Source: Scatomonas sp963930955 (lineage in GTDB: Bacteria > Bacillota > Clostridia > Lachnospirales > Lachnospiraceae). Taken from it: a stretch of DNA of 64,000 nucleotides. Below the pieces are notes generated by a model. The model saw only the letters and a list, made by a program, of their open reading frames with translations. It was not told the origin of the DNA and ran no database searches. The DNA is taken from assembly GCA_963930955.1 (NCBI GenBank), contig OZ006967.1:806001-870000 (forward strand). The letters run 5' to 3'. The position numbers were made by a program, and so were the translations under genes. The stretch's first letter is position 1. Each line of letters begins with the position of its first letter. Shown piece by piece: positions 58,265 through 64,000 of the stretch.

Positions 58265-59481
58265 ACAGAGAGGAGCCGCCGGAAATGAAAAAAGCAGCTT
58301 TGGATCAGTGGGTCCGGGAACAGGAGAACTGCGGAGAGCTGGGGCAAAGAGAGATCCGGCAGATCCAGCTGCAAAAGCTCAACGCTCTGCTGAAGCGGGA
58401 AAAGGGCCGCCAGGGGTTTTACCGGAACCTGCCGGAACATCTGGCTTCCCTGGAGCAGCTGCCGGAACTGCCCCTGACTACGGAGGAAGATCTGAAGCGA
58501 TCCGGAAACGGAATGGTGCTGGTAAGCCAGTCCGCCGTGGAACGGGTGCGGACCCAGGAAACCTCCGGCACAACCGGGCCGGCGAAGCGGGTCTTTTATA
58601 CCGCCGGGGACAATGAGCGCACGGTCTCCTTTTTTGCCGCCGGCCTTTCGGAACTCATACATCCCGGAAGCAGAACTATGATCTGCATGCCTTTTTCCGG
58701 AGACCGGGGATTGGGGGAACTGATCGCCGAGGCAGTGACACGCCTGGGTGCGGAGCCTCTGCCGGGAGGCTGGGACAGAACTTTTGGAGCATTCCTGGAT
58801 CTCCTGGAAAAGGAACAGCCGGATACCTTTGTGGGGCCTCCGGTGCTGCTGCTGTCTCTGCTGCGGCTGCAGCCGGAGAGCAGCCTCAAAAGAGCCCTGG
58901 TCAGCGGGGACGCCTGTCCGGCGGGGGTAATGTCGGAGATCGAAAAGCTGCTGGATTCCCGGCTGTATCCTCACTACGGTTCCCGGGAGATGGGCCTGGG
59001 GGGAGCAGTTACCTGTCCGGCTTTTGCAGGCATGCATCTGCGGGAAAACGATATCCTGGCGGAGATCCTGGATGAAGAGGGACGCCCCCTGCCGCCGGGG
59101 GAATGGGGAGAACTGGTGATCACAACTCTGGAGGCGGAGGCTATGCCGCTGATCCGTTACCGCACCGGAGACAGAACCCGTTTCCTGCCGGATCCCTGTC
59201 CCTGCGGCAGCAGCCTGGCAAGGCTGGACGCTGTCCATAGAAAGGGTACGGAATCCAGGATGGAGGATCTGGACGATCTGCTGTTCCGGCATCCGGAAGT
59301 GGTGGATTACCAGGCGTCTCTGGAAAAGGATCGTCTGCGGATCCGGGGGTTTGTAACCGGAGAGATAGAAAATCTGCCGGAACACTGGAGGGGAACAGCC
59401 CTGGATTACCAGTGGAAACAGATTTCCAGGGAGGACCGTCCCTGCTGCCGGGGCAAGCGGGGGATCCGGACGGAAAGATAA
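58261..59481 (+). CDS. Phenylacetate-CoA ligase-like AMP-forming enzyme of the Mop cassette
   Basis: A 406-residue adenylating enzyme. Motifs: ETSGTTGPAKRVFYT (P-loop-like), PHYGSREMGLGGAVTC, YRTGDRTRFLPDPCPCGSSLARLDAV and a short C-terminal part. It is shorter than typical PaaK and the last domain looks reduced. It may activate the carboxylate made by the aldehyde oxidoreductase as an acyl-adenylate or acyl-CoA, or adenylate a cofactor. It matches the DVU_1553-type ligase of similar clusters, from memory. Start in the previous stop (ATGA). Confidence 0.82.
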   Translation: MNREEPPEMKKAALDQWVREQENCGELGQREIRQIQLQKLNALLKREKGRQGFYRNLPEHLASLEQLPELPLTTEEDLKRSGNGMVLVSQSAVERVRTQETSGTTGPAKRVFYTAGDNERTVSFFAAGLSELIHPGSRTMICMPFSGDRGLGELIAEAVTRLGAEPLPGGWDRTFGAFLDLLEKEQPDTFVGPPVLLLSLLRLQPESSLKRALVSGDACPAGVMSEIEKLLDSRLYPHYGSREMGLGGAVTCPAFAGMHLRENDILAEILDEEGRPLPPGEWGELVITTLEAEAMPLIRYRTGDRTRFLPDPCPCGSSLARLDAVHRKGTESRMEDLDDLLFRHPEVVDYQASLEKDRLRIRGFVTGEIENLPEHWRGTALDYQWKQISREDRPCCRGKRGIRTER

Positions 59482-59493
59482 AAGGAGCGGAAC

Positions 59494-59871
59494 ATGAATC
59501 GGTTTTATTATATTGCCAGAGTGCGGATCAAGAGAAAAGAAGATCAGGGGAAAGAATACTTCGGCCGGGGCGTGGCGGATCTGCTCCACGGGGTGGACGA
59601 ATTTCATTCTCTGAACCTGGCGGCGCAGCACATGGGCATGGCCTACAGCAAAGCCTGGCGGATTGTGAAACAGGCGGAAGAGGCGCTGGGGCTGCAGCTG
59701 CTGTTCCGTATGCGGAAAAACGGGTCCCGGCTTACTGCCGAGGGCAGGACCATGCTGAAAGCGTACGAGGAGGCAGAACAGGCAGCCTGGGAAGCAGCGG
59801 ACGCGGTGATGGAGAAATATTTCGGAGGTGGGGCGGATGGAAAAGATCCGGGAAACACTGCTCCGGCATAA
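59494..59871 (+). CDS. ModE-like winged-helix DNA-binding protein
   Basis: A 125-residue protein matching the N-terminal LysR-type/ModE helix-turn-helix domain (DLLHGVDEFHSLNLAAQHMGMAYSKAWRIVKQAEEALGLQLLFRMRKNGSRLTAEGRTMLKAYEEAEQAA). It lacks the molybdate-binding MOP domains of full ModE. It probably regulates molybdenum genes, perhaps this cluster through the palindrome at 49308. It follows AAGGAG and overlaps the next gene by 35 bp. Confidence 0.85.
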   Translation: MNRFYYIARVRIKRKEDQGKEYFGRGVADLLHGVDEFHSLNLAAQHMGMAYSKAWRIVKQAEEALGLQLLFRMRKNGSRLTAEGRTMLKAYEEAEQAAWEAADAVMEKYFGGGADGKDPGNTAPA

Positions 59872-60478
59872 AGGGGCGCTGGTGACGGATTTTGACGGAA
59901 CATTGACTCTTTCCGGAAGCTCCCTTCATGCAGCCGTAAAAGTGCTGGGGCCGGATTCCGGCCTGGCCAGAGGGCGGGATCTTTTGTATCACACCCTTGG
60001 AAAGCCGCTTTTTGAGGAAGCCCTGAAAGGAAACGTAAACAGTTCCCTGAAAAAGCAGGCGGAACTCTGGTGGGAAAAGCAGCTGGAGCTGTACGTGACG
60101 GAACAGGTTTCGGAAGAGATTTTGGCCAGGGCGGCTGCCCTGCTTGAGCCAAGGACAGAAATCCTGGAATTGCTGCGCTTCTGTCTGGAGAAGGAAATAC
60201 CGGTCTGGATCGTTTCCGCCGGTCTGGAGAATGTGATCCGCTTCTGGCTGGAGCAGCAGGAGATCCAGGATGAAAAGATCCGGATCCTGGCTAACCGGGT
60301 CCGGTACAGAGACGAAAAATCTGCGGGGAAGGGGGCTGTCATTACTGCGTGGAATAAAAAAGAACAATTTTTTCAGAAGGCGGGAAGGGCAGCGGACCGA
60401 TATCTGGTGTTTCTGGGAGATCAGAAGGAAGACCTGTACTGGAGAGAGGAAAACGCGGAAAGCTTTCTGGTGAGATAA
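59837..60478 (+). CDS. HAD-family phosphatase
   Basis: A 213-residue haloacid-dehalogenase phosphatase: nucleophile motif VTDFDGTLTLS at about 18-25, motif II in VSAGLENVI, Lys in KSAGKGAVI, and motif IV FLGDQKEDLYW. Substrate unknown. ATG 59837 lies 7 nt after GGAGGT. The GTG at 59828 overlaps that site. Last gene before the terminator. Confidence 0.85.
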   Translation: MEKIRETLLRHKGALVTDFDGTLTLSGSSLHAAVKVLGPDSGLARGRDLLYHTLGKPLFEEALKGNVNSSLKKQAELWWEKQLELYVTEQVSEEILARAAALLEPRTEILELLRFCLEKEIPVWIVSAGLENVIRFWLEQQEIQDEKIRILANRVRYRDEKSAGKGAVITAWNKKEQFFQKAGRAADRYLVFLGDQKEDLYWREENAESFLVR

Positions 60479-60525
60479 AAAACACCTGAGCAATAAGAGA
60501 AAGTCTTATATGCCCAGGTGTTTTT
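60477..60525. terminator. Bidirectional terminator between the Mop cluster and uroD-like gene
   Basis: AAAAAACACCTG (60477-60488) pairs with CAGGTGTTTTT (60515-60525). There are A and T tracts on both sides, so it can end both convergent transcripts. Confidence 0.8.
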
Positions 60526-60562
60526 ATAGGAGATAATCTTTATGCTGTCTGTTTTAATCGGG

Positions 60563-61591
60563 TTACTTATGTCTTACAACGGCGATGCCGGCATCCAGGA
60601 GATTCACTTCCTGTCCTTCGTCAGGTCTGGGGCCGTAGTAATTTTTCGCGCATTCCACCATTTCCCGGTTGATCAGATCCTCGTGAGCGCTGTAGGCTAC
60701 GGCGCACATGGGGATAAAATCACCGCCGGGAGCCATAAGGGCAAAGGTATCCCGGATATTTTTACGAATTTCTTCCTCTGTTACATTGGGGCTTCCAAAA
60801 AGCTGGATATCCAGAGCGCCTACCATAGTCATACGGCCTCCGTACTCCTTTTTCAGAGAAGGAAGATCGTTGGATACATGGACCGGATTGGTGGCGCCGA
60901 TGCCGATCTCCAGCATGTCGTCCAGGATAGAACGGAAATATCCGCAGTTATGGTGCTCGTAGATTACCCCCTGGGACTGCACGCTGTCTACCACCCGTTT
61001 CAGATGGGGTTTGATCAGTTTACGCCAGCTCTCCGGGGACATAAACAGATTTTTGTTATTACCGTAATCATCGTGCATGATCAGCACGTCCGGCTTATAG
61101 TATTTAATGGCCAGTTCATGAAGCCGTATTTTGTGATCCGCAATGGCGCCGAAAAAATCGTAGCACGCTTCCGGTTCTTCTACCAGAGCGCAGAGAGCGT
61201 CCTCAAAAGGCATGATGGAAAACAGTCTTTCCCACAGGCCAAAACCAATGGTAATGCGGCTGAAACGGTTGTCCCGATCCCAGAGAGCGGTATCTTTGGC
61301 GGCATGGCCTTCCCAGTCCAGTTTTTCCAGATCCGGGAATGTCAGCACTTCTTTCCAGCGGGTGATATCTGTCAGCAAAGGATGGTTAGGGGTAGGATTG
61401 CAGGCGGCGGTTTTTTCTTCCCAGGTCCAGCTCTGACCAAACCAATCCTTATTTGTTCCCGGAATTTCCGGCCGTTCATTGACGAAGTCGGTGCCTACCA
61501 GGAAAGCGGAATTGAAATCCGTCATAAAAGGAATATACTCCGGTTCTTTATGGTCATAGACCATCTGCATATTTTCCTTCAGTGTAATCAT
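60563..61591 (-). CDS. Uroporphyrinogen decarboxylase-family (corrinoid methyltransferase-like) protein
   Basis: A 342-residue UroD-fold protein. It lacks the early heme-type UroD signature and instead has the late residues of MtaA/CmuA-like methyltransferases (MHDDYGNNKNLFMSPESWRKLIKPHLKRVVD, VIYEHHNCGYFRSILDDMLEIGIGATNPV). The His-x-Cys of HHNCG can be a zinc site for methyl transfer to or from a corrinoid. It may demethylate a host or plant methyl donor. No corrinoid protein lies beside it. ATG follows GGGAGG. Divergent from a LysR regulator. Confidence 0.8.
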   Translation of the reverse strand: MITLKENMQMVYDHKEPEYIPFMTDFNSAFLVGTDFVNERPEIPGTNKDWFGQSWTWEEKTAACNPTPNHPLLTDITRWKEVLTFPDLEKLDWEGHAAKDTALWDRDNRFSRITIGFGLWERLFSIMPFEDALCALVEEPEACYDFFGAIADHKIRLHELAIKYYKPDVLIMHDDYGNNKNLFMSPESWRKLIKPHLKRVVDSVQSQGVIYEHHNCGYFRSILDDMLEIGIGATNPVHVSNDLPSLKKEYGGRMTMVGALDIQLFGSPNVTEEEIRKNIRDTFALMAPGGDFIPMCAVAYSAHEDLINREMVECAKNYYGPRPDEGQEVNLLDAGIAVVRHK

Positions 61592-61687
61592 AAAAACCTC
61601 CCAAGCGTTTTGTGACAGGCTGCAGTCTGTATCTGCCTTTACTCTACCACAGCTCTTCAGAAGAAGACAAATTCCAAAAGTGAGAAG

Positions 61688-61706
61688 CTATACGGAAATC
61701 GTATAG
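61688..61706. promoter_or_regulatory. LysR-type operator between divergent genes
   Basis: CTATACGGAAATCGTATAG is a perfect 7-bp inverted repeat with a 5-bp centre. It includes the T-N11-A pattern of LysR binding sites and lies between the uroD-like and lysR genes. Confidence 0.75.
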
Positions 61707-61780
61707 ACCTTTTCACAGGATTTCCTTCAGAAGTCCGGAAAATATGATAAAATAGTCAAAATGCCACAGGAGAGGGTCCA

Positions 61781-62707
61781 ATGAAGAAAGATTCTAAAAC
61801 CGTACTGCGAAATCTGGATCTGCAGCAGATGATGGCTTTTTTTGCTGTGACAGAATGCGGAAGCTTTACGAAAGCAGCAGAAGAACTGCATATTTCCCAG
61901 GCGTCGGTGAGCCGCGTGATCGCCAGACTGGAACAGGAGACAAATCTGATCCTTTTTGTGAGAAAGGCCAGAGAAAGTGTGCTCACTCCGGCGGGAAGGA
62001 TTCTGTACCGGGAATGGAAAGCTGCCTTCCGGCAGATGGAGACTTCTTATCTTGCCGCCTGGGAAACCCAAAAAGGCTATATCCATACGCTTAATATCGG
62101 CTGCGTGGAAATGAAACAGGATGTTTCTCACCATATAGCGCTGCTGAACTATATGGAAAAAAATTGTCCGGCCTATGCAGTCCATGTGGAATGCCAGCGG
62201 ACCGAACAGCTGTCGGAAAGGCTCATAGCAGGAGAACTGGATTTTATTCTGGTGAATTCTTTTGAGAGCCGTTACCTGGAAGCCCTGGGAGTACACAGAG
62301 CTTCCCTGTTTCAGTCCGAATGTTCCGTCTATATTCATAAATCCCATCCCCTGTACCGGAAAAAGGAGATTGTTCCGGGAGATTTTACAGCCCGGGACTT
62401 TACTGTTTTTGGAACAGATCATGTTCTGGCATCCCCCATTCTGCAGGATTTCTGCCGAAAGGTAGGGCTTACTTTCCGCAATCTGTATATGGAATCTGAT
62501 TTTGACCAGGCAGCCGTATCCTTTGCCAGAAAAACAGGCCTGTTTCTTTCAGAAGGTTTTTTCGAGGAAGGACAGCTTGGAACTGTACGCAGAGTTCCCA
62601 TACGGGACATGTATTCCGGAATGACTCTGGCCTGGCGGGAACTGCGGATGCGTGAGATGGTAAAAATATTTCAGGATTTCGTCGGGCAGATCCGGAGGAA
62701 AATATAA
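61781..62707 (+). CDS. LysR-family transcriptional regulator
   Basis: A 308-residue regulator. N-terminal helix-turn-helix LQQMMAFFAVTECGSFTKAAEELHISQASVSRVIARLEQE, then a periplasmic-binding-like effector domain with LNIGCVEMKQDVSHHIALLNYM at about 95-120. It is divergent from the uroD-like gene with a palindromic site between them, so it probably controls that gene and itself. The effector is unknown. It follows AGGAGAGGG. Confidence 0.92.
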   Translation: MKKDSKTVLRNLDLQQMMAFFAVTECGSFTKAAEELHISQASVSRVIARLEQETNLILFVRKARESVLTPAGRILYREWKAAFRQMETSYLAAWETQKGYIHTLNIGCVEMKQDVSHHIALLNYMEKNCPAYAVHVECQRTEQLSERLIAGELDFILVNSFESRYLEALGVHRASLFQSECSVYIHKSHPLYRKKEIVPGDFTARDFTVFGTDHVLASPILQDFCRKVGLTFRNLYMESDFDQAAVSFARKTGLFLSEGFFEEGQLGTVRRVPIRDMYSGMTLAWRELRMREMVKIFQDFVGQIRRKI

Positions 62708-62911
62708 GGGATTGTCCGGTAACTAAATGGTTAACCGAGGCAGAGTTTGGCGCTGACTTTTATTGTGAAAAATTGTCTGATCGAAAGATTGCATCCAGGT
62801 GCGGAATATGATATTCTGTACCTGGACCACCGTTCTATTTTCTTTGCGGCACTTCGCCGCAGATACCCATTTTTAAAATTAAAAAGCGCAGAAGCAGAGC
62901 AGGGGTAAGTC
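62708..62911. other. Non-coding stretch after lysR
   Basis: About 200 bp without a supported gene. A small GCGGC-GCCGC hairpin lies near 62848. Confidence 0.5.
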
Positions 62912-62940
62912 TTGACCTTTTGATGCCGGCATCATACAAT
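62912..62940 (+). promoter_or_regulatory. Promoter of the Rpn-like gene
   Basis: TTGACC (62912-62917), a 17-bp spacer, and TACAAT (62935-62940). Confidence 0.75.
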
Positions 62941-63010
62941 GATTTTAGAGAATGCAGGGGTTCTAAGTTACTTTCTGTCCTGGGTCTGCCAGCGCGGAAA
63001 GGAGCCATGT

Positions 63011-63949
63011 ATGGAAGGACTTAAGTGCAGGGGGACAGGCAGCCAACGGGAAAAGGCCAAAGAGAATCCGGAGTTTATCATGCTTCCCACAGTGGATTTC
63101 TGTTTTAAGGAATTGATGAAAAATCCCAGAGTCCGTAAGGGATTTATAGCCGCACTTCTGAGGAAAGAACCGGAGGAGTTAGCGGAGACAGAGATTCTGC
63201 CTGTGGAACAGCCCGGGGAATACGAGGATGAGAAGATGGGGATCCTGGATGTGCTGATCCGTTTTCAGGATGGCGGCCGGATGAATCTGGAAATGCAGAT
63301 GCTGGCTTATGACTACTGGAAAGAGAGGGTTTTGTTTTATCTCTGCAGGATCTATACCGGACAGCTGAAAAAAGGGGAAGGATACGAAAATTTAAAGAAA
63401 TGCATCCATGTGAGTGTGTTGGGATTTAATCAGTTCCCGGGGGATGAGTCCAGTTTCCGGGTGTTCCATATGCAAGAGGAGGGTGAGCAGAACCTTTATT
63501 CAGATAAACTGGAGATTATGGTTTTGGAACTGAAAAAACTTCCTCCGGAGGCCCAGAGCGAAGAAGGAGTGATCCGCTGGATGCGTTTCCTTGCCGGAAC
63601 GAGGAAGGAGGATTTGGCGAAAATGGCGGAGAAAGATTTTTATTTAAAAGAGGCCTATGAAGAGCTGGAGCGCCTTAGTGCGGATGAAGAGAAAAGGTAT
63701 GCTTACGAGGCACGGGAAAAGGCTTTGCGAGACCATATTTCTATGATGAATTACGCAATGAGAAAAGGTTTGCACGAAGGCCGTGCAGAAGGCCGTGCAG
63801 AAGGTCGTGCAGAGGGTCGTGCGGAAGGAGAGGAAAAGGCCAGCCGTCTGTTTGCGTGCCTGATCAGCGATAGGAGATATGAGGATATGAACAGGGCGGT
63901 GCAGGATAAAGAGTTTCGGAAAAAACTGTTTGAGGAGTATCATCTGTAA
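63011..63949 (+). CDS. Rpn/PD-(D/E)XK nuclease family protein
   Basis: A 312-residue protein of the recombination-promoting nuclease/putative transposase group. N-terminal region LPTVDFCFKELMKNPRVRKGFIAALLR, then the nuclease core with Asp in ILDVLIRFQDGGRMNLEMQM, giving the D...E-x-Q pattern. The C-terminal tail carries four tandem EGRA units (12-bp repeats at 63776-63829) before EKASRLF. The repeated tail is common in this family and varies between strains. ATG 63011 lies 6 nt after AAGGAG. The upstream ATG at 62939 overlaps the promoter -10. Confidence 0.85.
   Translation: MEGLKCRGTGSQREKAKENPEFIMLPTVDFCFKELMKNPRVRKGFIAALLRKEPEELAETEILPVEQPGEYEDEKMGILDVLIRFQDGGRMNLEMQMLAYDYWKERVLFYLCRIYTGQLKKGEGYENLKKCIHVSVLGFNQFPGDESSFRVFHMQEEGEQNLYSDKLEIMVLELKKLPPEAQSEEGVIRWMRFLAGTRKEDLAKMAEKDFYLKEAYEELERLSADEEKRYAYEAREKALRDHISMMNYAMRKGLHEGRAEGRAEGRAEGRAEGEEKASRLFACLISDRRYEDMNRAVQDKEFRKKLFEEYHL
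63776..63829 (+). repeat. Tandem 12-bp coding repeats in the Rpn-like gene
   Basis: About four and a half copies of GAAGGCCGTGCA-type units encode Glu-Gly-Arg-Ala. Slippage by whole units keeps the frame. Confidence 0.8.
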
Positions 63950-64000
63950 TGCAGTTGTCCTCAAATGCGTTCTGCAGAAAAGATTTGCAATATACAGCTG

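Noticed and set aside
62939..63949. Complete insertion sequence around the Rpn-like gene
   Set aside because: No terminal inverted repeats or target-site duplication were found. Rpn proteins are not standard transposases.

Overview
The window reads as chromosomal DNA of an anaerobic, spore-forming, low-to-mid GC Gram-positive of the class Clostridia. A Lachnospiraceae-like gut organism is the best guess. The evidence is a complete spoIIAA-spoIIAB-sigF operon followed by spoVAA-AB-AC, a T-box leader before valS, THF and cobalamin riboswitches, LPxTG-type pilins with sortases, CsoR/CopA copper control, ferredoxin-fused EtfA, and many strong AGGAGG ribosome sites with ATGA-overlapping operons. 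No rRNA, tRNA, CRISPR array, prophage or intact insertion sequence was seen.

Layout. 1-1.3 kb: electron-transfer flavoprotein genes etfB-etfA (minus strand, etfA cut by the window edge). 1.5-1.9 kb: a small membrane protein. 2.05-2.33 kb: a degenerate repeat array. 2.4-5.4 kb: csoR-copA, with a CopZ-like domain fused to copA yet carrying its own ribosome site. 5.5-11.9 kb: a probable operon of a membrane Ser/Thr kinase, an unrecognised 461-residue protein, a membrane zinc-ribbon protein and a macro-domain/ADP-ribosylglycohydrolase fusion. 12.2-21.3 kb: a tyrosine recombinase, a 22-bp perfect inverted repeat enclosing a promoter, then a large adhesin, a major pilin, two sortases and an AP2-domain protein. 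This looks like a phase-variable pilus locus, currently in the ON orientation. 21.3-24.2 kb: THF riboswitch and folate operon (folE, HD hydrolase, folP, folB-folK fusion). 24.2-29.2 kb: a cobalamin riboswitch with no B12 gene behind it, then sbcD-sbcC. 29.4-34.8 kb: a C_GCAxxG_C_C protein, T-box/valS and an LTA-synthase-like enzyme. 34.9-37.7 kb: folC, a 49-residue protein and a zinc-ribbon/TPR membrane protein. 37.8-40.9 kb: sporulation genes. 41.1-44.9 kb: a KdpDE-like two-component pair next to KtrB/KtrA potassium uptake. 44.9-46.8 kb (minus): XdhC-family protein and a TylF-like methyltransferase. 47-47.9 kb: zinc-ribbon and ferredoxin proteins. 48.12-48.58 kb: nine copies of an exact 53-bp tandem repeat. 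49.5-60.5 kb: a Mop-type molybdenum aldehyde oxidoreductase with a tightly overlapping accessory cassette. 60.5-62.7 kb: a UroD-family methyltransferase-like gene divergent from a LysR regulator. 63.0-63.9 kb: an Rpn-like PD-(D/E)XK nuclease.

The most notable items are the invertible-promoter pilus locus, the 53-bp repeat family present as two separate arrays (one tandem, one degenerate and internally inverted), the Mop accessory cassette, the kinase/ADP-ribose operon, the orphan cobalamin riboswitch and the copA/copZ in-frame dual-start arrangement. All functional statements come from reading motifs by eye. No database search was run.
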